The position numbers and the translations under genes were made by a program. Shown piece by piece: positions 44,801 through 56,310 of a stretch of DNA of 64,000 nt (within the stretch, counting starts at the first letter, position 1; the number at the start of each line of letters is the position of its first letter). The notes beneath the pieces are model-generated. The model saw nothing but the letters and a program-made list of their open reading frames with translations. It did no database searches and had not been told where the DNA came from. This DNA comes from Ascarosepion bandense (Eukaryota; Mollusca; Cephalopoda; Sepiida; Sepiidae), in assembly GCA_037127315.1 (NCBI GenBank), contig JBBBDQ010001184.1, positions 1,408,001-1,472,000 on the forward strand, read 5' to 3'.

Positions 44801-45570
44801 ACTTGAGAGGGATGTGACACAATGTCTTTTTAATGTGGGGAACCTGAGCGCGTATGACCAGGTACTGAGTCAACTATTACCTAACCACCGCAGTTGATAG
44901 GTTCAGAACCGTCTAAACTGTTTTTAAACTGGTCTTTTTTATCATTGTTTACCCCATCCGAAAGGCCGTGGGCACGGCTATATTTAAACTTTTCCCTCAC
45001 TTGCGAGAGATGTGGTACAATGTCTTTTTTAACGTAGGGAACCTGAGCGCGTACGCCCAGTTACTGATCAAATATTACCTATCCACCGCAGTGAATAGGT
45101 TCAGAACCGGTCTAAACAAGTCATAACTGGTCTTTGTCTGGTTATTCTGGACCCCAGCCGGAAGGCCTGGGGCCCGGCATCTTTTACCTTTCTCCCCCAC
45201 TTGAGAGAGATGTGACACAATGTCTTTTTTAACGTGGTGAACCTGAGTGCGTACGCCCAGGTACTGGTCAAAAGATTACCTAGCCTCCGCAGTGGATAAG
45301 TTCAGAACCGGTCTATATTGGTCTGAAAATTGTCTTTTTCTTGGTTATTCCGGACCCCCAACCGGAAGACCGGGGCCCGGTATATTTACTGCTCTTCCCC
45401 ACTTGAGAGAGATGTGACACAATGTCTTTTTTAACGTGGGGAACCTGAGAGCGTACGCTCAGGTACTGTTCAAATATTGCGGTAGATAGGTTCAGAACCG
45501 GTCTAAACTGCTCTTTTCTTGGTAATTTTGGACCCCTGCCGGAAGGCTGGGGACCCGGCGGTTTGGTTGA
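41836..45570 (+). repeat. Satellite-like array, unit about 200 bp, about 18 units
   Basis: The landmark GAGATGTGAC or a close variant recurs at 41891, 42091, 42288, 42489, 42691, 42892, 43091, 43412, 43612, 43797, 44003, 44205, 44403, 44604, 44809, 45007, 45207 and 45409. Spacing is nearly always 197-206 bp. The 321-bp gap at 43091-43412 holds one shortened unit and 43612-43797 is 185 bp. Each unit has in order CCCACTTGAGAGAGATGTGA, GTGGGGAACCTGAGCGCGTA, CGCCCAGGTACTGGTC, the palindrome TATCCACCGCAGTGGATA, GAACCGGTCTAAACTGGTC with further AACTGGTC subrepeats, a T run, TGGTCATTCTGGACC and GGAAGGCCGGGGGCCCGGC. The period is not a multiple of three and frames shift from unit to unit, so it is not coding. 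Confidence 0.95.
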
Positions 45571-46492
45571 AAAATATCTGCCATGTTTCTCTCAGTCGTG
45601 GTCGGCAACTTTGCCCAGCTCGTAATATCTTTCGTTTTACTAATAAATTATCCTTCCACTTTTGAATGTACACATGGGTTTTGTTTGAACACCATGTGTA
45701 CATAGATTAGTTTCAGGTCATTGTTCTTATGTACGCGTGTCTGTGTGTGTTTATATTTCGTTTTGTTGTTATTTTTCTGTGTTTTGGGGCTTTGGGAACG
45801 CTGAGTCACCGGAAATTAATGGCTTACTCTGTTTTCCGTAGTGACGCGTTTAGCCATTTGAGTAGCCGGCAGTAACTTCCGGCCGGGTGCGATAACCTAA
45901 TATAACAAGTTAGGTTGAGTTTAAAATAATAGACGCAAAGTTCTTAATGGTTCAGGAATTAATAAAAAGTGATTTCTAAAGTATCCTGATCTCAAACTTT
46001 ATATACTATATTTCAGGTGTGAGCGCACAGAACTAATGTATTATTAATGCACTCATTTAATTTTATGCTGTGTTACAGAAATAAAACAAAAGTGTTAATT
46101 GTAGATGCGAAAAGTGCCAGCAAAAAGAATTTGTAATACATTATTTTTGATGAGTATTTATCTTAAGGAGGCTAGGGTCGGTAACTGGATTTTTTTTTAT
46201 TAGTTTTTATTTTACTAGATGTTCACTCAGTAATGATCCCGAGTTACTAATTAAGGTAGAGGATTACTAAATGAGGTTGATGAACATCAGAGGAGAAGAT
46301 TGGAAATGCAGTTAATAAGAAAATGGAGGATAGCTATTAACTCTACAACATCCATCTTTTTGATATATCTTTTTATTAATAAATATTTTATTTTTATTAG
46401 GATTTACCGCCTCTTCTTTCTGGGAAACTGGCATAGGTTTTTCCTTTCTTGTATAAAATCTTTTCTTTAATTTATTATAAATAAATGTACCA
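45571..46492. other. No recognised gene; CpG-bearing segment right of the array
   Basis: At 45780-45935 the sequence is locally richer in G, C and CpG (GACGCGTTT, AGCCGGCAG, TTCCGGCCGGGTGCGATAAC). It contains the inverted repeat AACCTA-N11-TAGGTT at 45894-45916. Beyond 45940 it returns to AT-rich. No exon or TE motif was recognised. Confidence 0.5.
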
Positions 46493-47136
46493 TCCGTCCG
46501 TGCATGGAGTACTGCTGCCATTTATGGTCAGGTGCCCCTGCCGTTCTCCTCAGTGTTCTTGCCAGGCTCCAAGGGAGAGTCTGTAATGTGATAGGTACTG
46601 ATCTGGCGACTCGACTGCAGCCACTTCCTCATCGTCGAAATGTGGCCTCCCTTTGTCTCTTCTATAAATACTTTCATGGCTTCTGCTCGGACGAGCTTAA
46701 GTCACTGATGCCTCCTCAACAGGTGTTTACTCGTGCAACCAGACTGGCAACTGGGTCTCACCCATTCACAGTCAGGTTAGCCAAATGCAGACGACAATTC
46801 TACTCCTTCAGCTTCCTCTCTCGCACTTCCCGCCTGTGGAACTCGCTCCCGTATTCTTGCTTTCATGACGGCTACAACCTCCAGAAATTTAAATGCAAAG
46901 TCAATACTCATCTACTAACCACCGGCCTCTAGCTCTCTCCCCTCCCCTGTATAACCTTCCCTTTCTCTCCACCTATGTATCTGTCATCGCACCTGCTTTC
47001 TCAGCTTTCTATTGTTCCTTTCTAACTAGGTTTGTACTCCTCACTCTTTTCTAATTAATCTTTTTACATTTATGTAACCCCCTGCACATCAGTGGCATTT
47101 CCGCCTTGCTCGGGGTGAAATGATAAAAAAAAAATA
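46493..47136 (+). mobile_element. 5'-truncated LINE-A copy: end of ORF2, 3' UTR, poly(A)
   Basis: It enters in the middle of the post-RT region (RPCMEYCCHLWSGAPAVLLS) and stays open to the natural stop (frame 46504-46932, ending THLLTTGL). It includes YKYFHGFCSDELKSL, LATGSHPFTVRLAKCRRQFY and FLSRTSRLWNSLPYSC. The 3' UTR ends CCCCTGCACATCAGTGG, GGGGTG and poly(A) at 47124-47134. This is the cleanest version of the ORF2 C-terminus here, so it is relatively young. The open frame alone is not a gene: it has no RT, start or promoter. Confidence 0.9.
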
Positions 47137-47229
47137 TATCATCTTTCCTACATTTTTTCTTTTTTTTATACTCTGAAAAACACAATTCCGCAAATATTAG
47201 AACATTTATATTTTTTGTTATCCGTTCTT

Positions 47230-49930
47230 TTTTCACCTGGTGACAACTTGTTGATCACCGATTTAATTTTTCTTGCGAACATCAATTCTGTCAGCGACAT
47301 ACTGTACGATGTATTGGGATTTAGCGTCATCCGATATACTTACTAATTTTTGTAGTGCTTCTTCCCTCACCTTTTCACTACTTGCTTTTTTCAAAGTTAT
47401 CTTAAAAGTACTCACAAACCGTTCAGCATATTCGTTTAACCTTGGGTGATACTATGTCTAGTCCAGAACATTTTACACACATCTTCAAATTCAGAGGCAG
47501 TGATTTGTGTACCATTATCTGAGACTATGACACCGGAAATGCCATCTCTTGCAAACAGTTTGTGTTATAAAATTCACTGCAACTGTAAACTTCTATCTTT
47601 TGTTCTTACAAATTTTAGTCTATTTGCTAAAGCTATCCACTACCAGAAAATAATGTGATGCATTTACTAGAGTTGCGAAATATATACGCAGCCTTGACCA
47701 CGAAGTATCTGTCTTTGGCCGGGCTGTAATTTTCTGGTATGTAATCATGATGCAAGAACACAATCTCTGCATGCTTTTAATACATTTCAATGTTTTGATC
47801 CATTTTGGTCCAGCATAAATAGCTACTCATTAAAGATTTCATACTTGAATTTCCCGAGTGACCATCGAAATTTATTTAACATCACCTTTTGTAATATACT
47901 AGGAATTACTACTCGTTGTGCAAACATCAGTACTCTATTACATTAGCGAGTAAACGTTCCAGTCTGGATTACGTTTAAAATATCGTCCATATTTATTACT
48001 TTATTTTCATCATTTTTTATTATTATTCTTTCTGCAATAATCATGTCTTGTTCTGCTTTTACTTGTATTTCTGCAAGGGTAACTTGTAATTCACGTACTA
48101 CATTTCATAATATATTTTTACTTTCTATTTGACGTTTTAATTCTACAATAACTGTGTCTTCAAACGATTCAGTATTTTTTCGTAATGATCTTGATAACCC
48201 ATCTACGTTTGGTATTCTATCATAAAATCGCAATTTAATAAGACGGTAACCCAGATATATCTATTCGTTGATTACGTAAGAATCCTTTTTATGCAAATCA
48301 TAAATCGATAATAGATTTCTGCGTCTGTGGTCTGTCTGCAACCGAAAACGCCTTCTGTTTATGAATTTGTTAAAATTTGTAATTGTAAATATAATTGCTA
48401 ACGTGTCTTTTTCGAACTGGCTGTATTTTTTTTCTGATGGTAGTAGCGAACGCCAAGCGCGTGTGACAGCTTTCATGTTACTGTCATCATATTTATGTAA
48501 ATTTACTGCTCCTATACGATAATCACTAGCATCTGAAACTAATACGATTTCTTCATTGGGATCATAGTCCTCTAATGATAAATCTGACGTTAGTACTTTT
48601 TTTATTTCTTCAAACGCTTTCTGACGCTTTTCAGCCCAGTCCCACTTTAAGCACTTAAGAAAATTGTTTAGTAGGGCCCTCAAATTTTTCATATTAGGTA
48701 TATAAATTTGATAATAGTTTGCTAGACCCAGAAATACTAGAACCTAGTAACGTTTATTAGAGGGGGCATATTGTTAATTGCAGTTGTTCTTGATGGATGT
48801 GATTGACAATCATTTTTGTCAATGTTTTGTCCTAAGTATTCTAGGTAAACAGAACTCACATTTTTCACCACTGATTTTGAATCCGTATTTTAAAAAAAAC
48901 TGTTTTTACATGCCCGATATTTTGTTCCTTAGATACACTTTCTATTAATATATTACTCAGATAAGCAACTGAGAAATTTCAATCTGCAACCATCATATCC
49001 ATACCTTGTAGAAATATAGCGAGAGCTGCTTTTATACCAAACTTTTTTAACCTGTATTTGTGAATATGCTGCAGAAAGTTCCAGCTTCGAAGGAAAATTT
49101 CGACATTTAACTTTAAAATTTCCCGTGGACTTTGTGATGATTAGTTAGGATTCTAAACATTTGTTTAACCCTGTCAAAAAAAACGTACAAACACGAACGT
49201 CTTTTTTCCTATTTTGAATGATTAATTATTTTCAATTACAACTATTTTTAAAGTTTGTTCAATATTTCGTTGAATTGACCAAATGCTGCAAATAATACAG
49301 AAGGTTTCGGTTTAAACACAGGCTTTGACATTTTTTTTACTTGAAATTTTGCTTTCAACTTGGAACACTAACCAATCATCCGACAGAAAAAACCTTTTCC
49401 AATTCTTCCTTTAAATGTTCATGCTTTTTTTTAAAAAAACTGGTCGTTTGTCCACTGACATTTTAGTAATAAACAATAATAGGTAAAACCCACAGCTTAA
49501 ATAATTCCAGCCAGTGAGTACCGAATAAATTCACAGTATTTTTAACATTTTACACACTTTCTACGGAATAAGATGATACAAGTCTTTTTTCCAATAAAAA
49601 AAAATAATTTCTCACCTGATACGCTACTTGAAACTTTCGAAACCTTTTTAATATAATTTTTCGATAGCTTTCCATGTGGCTTTCTTGATTATTGTGATAT
49701 CACTGCTAGTGTTTATTTAAATTGCAACCAACATTATGAATTTTTACATACAAAAAATTCCTTGTTTTGTGTAATTATTTTTCCATCGCTTCTCTATGTA
49801 CAAACTTTTTCTTTGAAACTTTACCTTTATTTAGTTGTACAGTGTGTTTTTGTCCTACTTTTCCACACTTGTAGCATTTCGAATTCTGATTAAAGATCCT
49901 CTGACATTCGTTTGATCGTTTCTGCAGTGT
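47230..49930 (-). mobile_element. Ty3/gypsy-type LTR retrotransposon relic (gag end, RT/RNase H, integrase)
   Basis: On the minus strand from high to low: a basic segment with a zinc-knuckle-like CYKCGKVGQKH (about 49860-49900, last Cys absent); decayed RT; and frame 48692-48261, which covers the RT thumb and RNase H (WDWAEKRQKAFEEIKK, then VLVSDASD, and FEKDTLAI). The integrase follows with WFPKMDQNIEMY-like and ISGVIVSDNGTQITASEFED blocks (about 47560-47480), then ERFVSTFK-LKKA. Only the RNase H piece is open; elsewhere there are many stops and frameshifts. LTRs were not identified. No envelope gene was seen. Confidence 0.75.
48261..48692 (-). pseudogene. Open fragment of the gypsy polyprotein (RNase H region, 143 codons)
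   Basis: Residues about 14-30 are the connection after the RT (KWDWAEKRQKAFEEIKK). Residues 50-60 are VLVSDASDYRIGAV, containing the RNase H aspartates. FEKDTLAIIFTI holds the glutamate-bearing helix, and LQTDHRR corresponds to LLTDHKSL. A frame of 143 codons is a small part of a protein that is usually over 1,000 residues. It is flanked by stops and has no independent start context. Confidence 0.7.
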
Positions 49931-51094
49931 AAGTTTATTACTCTAGAGTTTTATTATTTACCCACAATAATATATCATTTAACTTTTCCGTAATTTTGTC
50001 AATGTAGAATTTGTCTAAAGCTAAACGCGTCTCTATTTGCAGCAATAGCTCGTACTGCTATTTTGTTCGTATTCACCATGGCCATTACTATCTTTACCTT
50101 CTGACTTTGATATTTTCTGTCCTTCCGTATTTTCTGTATTCTAAACTTCTGTCTTTCATCCTAGAAGAGTTTTCTTATGCATTCGCTTCATCTCAGAAGC
50201 ATTAGTCTTTATTTATTATTAGTGTTTCTTTAATATTTTATGCATTCTGTCGAACAACAGATATTTGTTTTCCCCATATTTCTTTTATTTTTATGGATAC
50301 GTGCCGTATTTCTGAGGTTTATTTTTATTTTTGTTCACTTTCCCTTGAACCAGTCATATGTAGCTTACTTGCGTTTGTTTGGTAATGTTTGTGTTGAATG
50401 TTTTATATTCTGTTTATTATTCTTTTTTATTGTTTGCTGCCTCTTTTTTTCATCATCTAGAGAATTTCCTTAGTCATCCACTTTTCCTGGAGTCTCTTTC
50501 CTTGAAATAATTTATTGCACCGATGGCACTACAGCTTCTATAAATACTTTTTTTTCCATTCCCATGCAAGTTATATACTTGTTTTTAACTCAGTCACAAA
50601 ATATATATTTGCTAAATGGTTTATTTGGTGGGGGGCATTATTTTGGTTTACTTTAATTATCCTAATTTTAGTCTAAGTTTGAATTTGATTGTAAATAAAT
50701 TTTTCGTTGTCACATTCGGTACTTGGACCTACAAAGAAAACTGGTACGCGGGACAAGACGATATACCTTTTTTAATTTGAAATTCGAAATTCCAAAGCTT
50801 TCTTTTTACTATGTTTCTAACTTAACTACGGATGCCAGTGAAAATATGAAGTTATTTAGTTCCCTATAAGTAGGCTGTATGGAATATTTAGGTATTAAAT
50901 ATTGTTGAACACGTCAGAAGTTGAAATGAGTAAAATATTGAACTCGGCCACTCTTTTTATTGAGGAAAAATGGCTTCCTCGACAATGTGCATTTCAAAAT
51001 CGTGACCTTTAACTTCCTTTGGAATAACTCTATTCAGAAATTACCTACGGTTTCAGCTACTGAACTAAGTTTTATCATCAATGCTTTGGTTTGT
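49931..51094. other. No recognised gene; T-rich
   Basis: Frames at 50011-50205, 50240-50473 and 50960-51205 are F/L/I-rich products of T-rich DNA. The segment 50712-50775 resembles 24800-24855. It lies upstream of the gypsy relic in that element's orientation and might be LTR or leader sequence, but no second LTR was found. Confidence 0.4.
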
Positions 51095-51287
51095 TCTCTG
51101 TTTTTTTTTTTCCTGTGTTTTTCTCATTTTCATTTTCTTCGTTATTGTTATTCTCTCTTCAACCCTTTCTCTATCTCCCTACTTTTCTTTGTGTCTTTTG
51201 ATTGATTAGTCCTTCATTTTCCTATATTATTATCTCTATCTGGTTTCCTTCTTCAGCTCCCTGTTGTCGTCTGTTTTCCTCTTCTCT

Positions 51288-51328
<41 letters not shown>

Positions 51329-51660
51329 CTCCTCCAGCTTTTATCTAACCCCCTCTCTTGTTTTATTATCTCTTACTTTTCTATGTTTTTTCTTTTTTTC
51401 CTTTGCTCTTTTTTGTTTGGCTTCTTCCAACCCGATTTTGATTTCTTCCCTTTGTTTTTTCATTGTTTCTTTCTATCACTGTTTTTACTTTTCTTATCAT
51501 TCTTTTCCAACTTTCTTCATTTTCTCTTAAATAATTTACTTTTTCCATCTTTTATTCCATTCTTTATTTCTTTTTCCGATTTTCCAACAACAACTGTTTT
51601 ACCGTTTTCAACATTTTCTTTTCTTTTCTTTTTTCTCACAGCATTCATTCTAAAACTTTA
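51095..51660 (+). repeat. Pyrimidine-rich tract with a (CT)n core
   Basis: About 565 bp dominated by C and T on the plus strand, including an uninterrupted CT run at about 51295-51322. Overlapping frames (51264-51661) encode only S/L/F-rich sequence. Confidence 0.8.
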
Positions 51661-52194
51661 ATGTGTGTTATCTACATTCTTAAATTTTCCCCGAGCGTCT
51701 AGTCTGATCTGAACTCTCTTGGCGAGCATGTCCGACTAAATCACAGATTGCAATTGACATATATCTACTGGCAAACACGACTTCTGCAAAACGAACTCTT
51801 TGCACTCAGAAAGACATATTTTCTTTCTTGGGCTTCTTGAAACTTTTCCAATCTAAATTCTTGCTTGTCGGTAGGAATTAGTTCTCTCTTTTTTTATTTC
51901 TGTAATTTATGGCATATTGCCGAATCTACGGTTTGTCCACCAGAATAAGTCTGTCTCGTTTCTCGCCAAATAATGTAAAACGACAATCATGGAATCGGCA
52001 GGTATCATCAGATTAACTAACCAATCGCAACCACTAACAGTACTCACTAACCAGATGTAAAAATGGGTGACATTTGTATATATTCAACCAAGAAAACTCA
52101 TTCTAAAACACAATGTTTTAAGAAATTTTTACCCAATATTTACTGTCACTCAAAGTAAGGTTATTGAGTGATGATGTAAGAAAACAATGTAGTG
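51661..52194. other. No recognisable gene or TE
   Basis: AT-rich; nothing recognised. Confidence 0.5.
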
Positions 52195-52463
52195 TGCAGA
52201 TGCATTGTGGTGAAGTAGATACCGGCTTGGAACGAGGAATCGGAGAGCCGAGTTCGAGTTCCATTTGAATTCGTTGCATTCATTTAAGAAATGAATTACT
52301 CCGTCGCTGCTTTCTCCAGCTATGGGTTAAATAGCTGGACAGATTGTGTTTTATAGCTTTAGTTTTCGCCCAGTCTACCGCAGAATGTAATTGCAATCTT
52401 CTGCGGGATATTCTTCTTCCCAGTCAGTCTTCCTCCAAACTTGTATCACGTATGCCACTTAAC
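52195..52463 (+). mobile_element. SINE-A copy, best plus-strand example of head and body
   Basis: GATGCATTGTGGTGAAGTAG carries the A-box-like region and GAGCCGAGTTCGAGTTCC the B box, about 35 bases apart. The body follows: CGTTGCATTCATTTAAG, CTCCAGCTATGGGTTAAATA, GCCCAGTCTACCGCAGAA, TCTTCTGCGGGATA. The final segment is CCCAGTCAGTCTTCCTCC. A CCGCAGA/TCTGCGG hairpin lies in the tail. RNA polymerase III internal promoters are inferred from the boxes. No 5S-like head precedes it. Confidence 0.7.
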
Positions 52464-52531
52464 TAAGTATAGATAATGAATGAAAGTAAGTATAGATAAT
52501 GAATGAAAGTAAGTATAGATAATGAATGAAT
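52464..52531 (+). repeat. 23-bp tandem repeat, three copies
   Basis: AAGTATAGATAATGAATGAAAGT three times (last copy partial), directly at the end of the SINE. It may be an expanded SINE tail. Confidence 0.85.
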
Positions 52532-53660
52532 CTAGACATGGAAGTGTTAAGAGTGTAAGGATCAGGAAGGCGTTCTATTTTGGGAGTCTGTTCCTACAAA
52601 TAGTTTTTTTTCTGATAAGAAACTGCCCGAGAAAAACTTCTTAACAATGGTTATCAAAGAGAATAAGGTGATTTGACAATGTGTAACTATTATGGATTGT
52701 CGTAATCGTAAAATTCTGAGATGTTTGAATTAAAGAATTTAGTGTTTTTTTAAATCAGTTTCCATAGAAACGAACTAGAGTGTAGTGAAATGTTTCATGT
52801 ATATGAGAACGGAGTTTTAGGATGGAAAATAACTCATTAGCCAGAAGGCCACGTAAACGTTCTCATGTCTGAAAATTGTAACTGTGCTGCTCTATCAATA
52901 CATATTTGATTTAATGTAACACATGTAAAGCAGGAGAATCCAGTTGCATACAAAGACCTGATCATTTTGCGACCATCTTTAACGATGTATCCTGTATGCG
53001 AGTTTAACTTTAGATCTGGGGATACCTAATAGAGGCCGAAGCTTTTAAATGGAAGAAGTTGCACACTAAGAACGAACTTGGTGTCTAATCTGAACTGCAA
53101 AGCCATACAACATTTAATACTTTCTCAAGCATTCGCCTTTTGTGATGACAGTCATATAATTAACATAGAATTTCTTGCTGAGTTACATGAAGTTCTGATT
53201 GAGTTAACTGAGTACTTTTTGGTAGAATTTTCTTGGTTTAACCTTTACTCGCCCATTTTGAAACAAGAATAGCACCAAATAAATGCCCTTTTAAACATTA
53301 CGTCATCACGTTACGCTTTTGATGAATTTTACATTATTTCATGTAAAATAGAAGATATCATTTTCATAGTAAATGGCATGGAGAAGGCAGCCATTGGGGT
53401 AAACTTCCTGTCGATTTGAAACCTTTTCTTCAAATATTTTTTACAGGATCTGAAAAATGATTAGCTGTAACAGTCACACTGAAAAATATCAGTTAACGTT
53501 TGAAATTTTTTAAAGCAAAACATTCAGTTCAAAATTCGAAAAAGACTTTTGGAAAGAATTGTATCTTGTCATGCTTAAACGATTATAAGGCGTCATCAGG
53601 AAAAATGTTATTTCACAAGAACAAAATCTAAATCAATTATGTGAAACTTGATTCATATTT
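52532..53660. other. No recognisable gene
   Basis: AT-rich. The 64-codon frame at 53078-53272 has no recognised feature. Confidence 0.5.
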
Positions 53661-54859
53661 TTTTTAATCATTTCACCCCGAGCAAGGCGGAAATGCCACT
53701 GATGTGCAGGGGGTTACATAAATGTAAAAAGATTAATTAGAAAAGAATGAGGAGTACAACCTAGTTAGAAAGGAACAATAGAAAGCTGAGATAGCAGGTG
53801 CGATGACAGATACATAGGTGGAAAGAAAGGGAAGGTTATACGGGGGTCGGGAGAGAGCTAGAGTCCACTGGTTAGTAGATGAGTATTGACTTTGTATTTA
53901 AATTTCTGGAGGTTGTAGCCGTCAGGAAAGTAAGAATACGGGAGCGAGTTCCACAGGCGTGAAGTGCGATAGAAGAAGACGCAGGAGTAGAATTGTCGTC
54001 TGATATTTGGCTAACCTGACTGTGAATGGGTGGGACCCAGTTGCCAGTCTGATTGCGCGAGTAAACACCTGTTGAGGAGGCATCAGTGACTTAAGTTCGT
54101 CTGAGCAGAAGCCATGAAAGTATTTATAGAACAGACAAAGGGAGGCCACAATTCGACGATGGGGAAATGGCTGCAGTCGAGCCGCCAGATCAGTACCTAT
54201 CACATTACAGACTCTCCTTTGGATCCTGTCAAGAACACTGAGGAGAACGGCAGGGGCACCTGACCATAAATGGCAGCAGTACTCCATGCACGGACGGATG
54301 GTTGACTTGTATATATGCAGGATGGATTCAGGTGGAAAAAACATCCTGGATCAACATAGTGACCCAACCTTCTTAGCAGTAGATTTTGCTATGGATTCAA
54401 TATAGTGGTTCCATTTGAGGTCTGAGGGACAGGGTAAGTCCGAGGAGGCGTAGTGTATTACTCTCAGGGAGAATCACTTGGTCCATGCATATGGGAGGTA
54501 GAAGAGGTTGCCTGTAATGGTTGACAGACAGCAGCTTGGTCTTAGATGAATTGAAGTTGACAAGCCACTTCTTGCCCCAGTTCACCACAGAGTGTAGATC
54601 CCGTTCAAGGTCAGCAGCGAAGATTATGTCTGTCCGCCACGACAGGTTTCTTACTGGTGCGGGAGTATATTGTAGTGTCATCTGCGTAGATGCCTACTTG
54701 GGACTTGATCTCATCTGGGAGGTCGTTGATGAAAATAAGGAAGAGCGTCGGGCCCAGGATAGAGCCCTGTGGGACACCAGCATTCGTGCTGTAGGACGAA
54801 GAGGCACGCCCATTCAGAACGACCTTCATTTTGCGGTTATTTAAGAAAGATTGGATTAA
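53661..54859 (-). mobile_element. 5'-truncated LINE-A copy with RT palm, post-RT region, 3' UTR and poly(A)
   Basis: The poly(T) at 53661-53668 is the poly(A) on the minus strand. Going up, 3' UTR, post-RT frame 54344-53922 (RPCMEYCCHLWSGAPAVLLS) and frames 54862-54611 and 54681-54397 follow, with NAGVPQGSILGP, FLIFINDLP, GIYADDTTIYSR and the LPESNTLRLLGLTLS block. The sequence starts abruptly at 54859 in LIQSFLNNRKMKVVLNG. Small frameshifts lie near 54605-54680 and 54350-54400. The plus-strand frame 54521-54844 is its antisense shadow. Confidence 0.9.
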
Positions 54860-55445
54860 CATTTTATGACTACTTTAACTGCATTTTTATGCCTTAAAAA
54901 TCTTAGGCTAAATCATGGGAAGCCGATAGTAAGAAGACTGTCCTGGCCACTCCGAAAAATTACCTTTCGAAATTTTAATATGGGTCCGAAAAGGAACCAA
55001 TGACTCCTTTACGAAAAGTAGACTTCTTTTCGTCTACCATTTTAGCTACGTAACACAACAGATGAAATTGAAGGATAGTGATGATAGAAAGATTGTGTTA
55101 TGCGATTCTTTCAGTTACTAGGATCAGCCATGAATGTCAGAATACTCATTTTTAACTATACAGAAACACCGAGCATTAGTGAACAATTTTCCTAGTAAGT
55201 AAGCTGGTTTCCAAACTAAAATCAGCATTCAAAATATCTGAAGGAGTTAAATAAAGTCTTAGTGAGATATGTTACAGGAATTTGAAGCTGATATCGATAC
55301 CTTTGAATAATTATAGTTTTCTGGTGATAACATTCAGTGGGAAATATTCGTGGTTTGTGAAAAATATTTGTCTTTCTACTCACCAAAAATGTAATGCGAT
55401 ATTCGCTAAAACTTTGAAGCGACAAAGATATAATTCTGCTGCATT
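54860..55445. other. No recognisable gene
   Basis: AT-rich. Frames at 55222-55458 (minus) and 55282-55617 (plus) overlap the SINE tail and show no known protein. Confidence 0.45.
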
Positions 55446-55620
55446 TACTTACGCGCAAATACCATTCATCTCGTCTCTCTCCAGCAATGGAATAAATAGC
55501 AGAACATATTGGGTTGGCAACAAGTTTACCGCAGAAAATAATGGCAATCTACTACGGAAAAATCATGCCCAGTCAGTCATATTTCTTTCGTTACATGTGA
55601 TCTCATATGATACTTAGCTG
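55446..55620 (+). mobile_element. SINE-A body and tail without head
   Basis: CTTACGCGCAAATACC, CCAGCAATGGAATAAATAGC, GTTTACCGCAGAAAATAATG, TCTACTACGG and CCCAGTCAGTCATA follow the order of the 52.2-kb copy. The tRNA-like head is absent (5' truncation or decay). Confidence 0.65.
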
Positions 55621-55754
55621 ATCGTGAGAAGAACATGTAACTAAAAGGAAGTTTTAAAGAAAATGACCTTACAAAGAAACCGTATACTTATAATCAGAAA
55701 GAGACAGCTGAAATTTATGGAGACATAATTGGGAGAGAGAACCTAGATGATTTA

Positions 55755-55935
55755 ACATTTCTTCTTTTATGTGTTGTGTCCCTTTAGTGCAATCTTCTAT
55801 ATCTTCCTGCTACTTGTAGCTCTTAATAGATATTGTTTTGTTAATTACTCTAAACCCTGCTTTCCCATTTATTTGTTGAAGCCTATCAAGTATGCCACGC
55901 GCCGTTTCTTCCTCATGTTAAGTATAAAATGATAA
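55755..55935 (-). mobile_element. RTE-type LINE, extreme C-terminal fragment
   Basis: The minus strand gives RVAYLIGFNK-MGKQGLE, then LLRATSS, and ends IALKGHNT. This compares with RITYL-SL-KWM-EQG and MIAHVLKGHGT in the better copies. Confidence 0.6.
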
Positions 55936-56310
55936 GAAAAACAGTGACTTAAATACTTAGTGTGTTACTGTGAATAAACGACACAAGAGAAGCATAAAGG
56001 CTGGTAAAGAGGTTGAAGATTATTTAGGGCAGTAAAATACAGGAAGTTGTAGAGAACCGTGGTTGTATACGTACGGGACATATAAAAGAAAGAATACTTG
56101 CTCTTGTGCATTATCGCCAGCTCTTCAAACTTCATTTATGATAGATTTAATATTTTTTCATTCCCTAAGGGATCCATTTGTGAAGGAATGATATAACATT
56201 TTATTGTTATCATCATCAGATGCATTTGGGCAGTAAATTTGATGTTATTGATATTGAAAGTGATACGTTTATTTTGTCTAATTGTAACGTTTCAAATCAT
56301 TTTAAGCTTG

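Noticed and set aside
51264..51661. Overlapping S/L/F-rich frames of about 90 codons
   Set aside because: They are low-complexity translation of a CT/T-rich tract.
54521..54844. 107-codon plus-strand frame
   Set aside because: It is the complement of LINE-A RT sequence containing the NAGVPQGSIL and YADD boxes. The same shadow occurs at 27389-27607.
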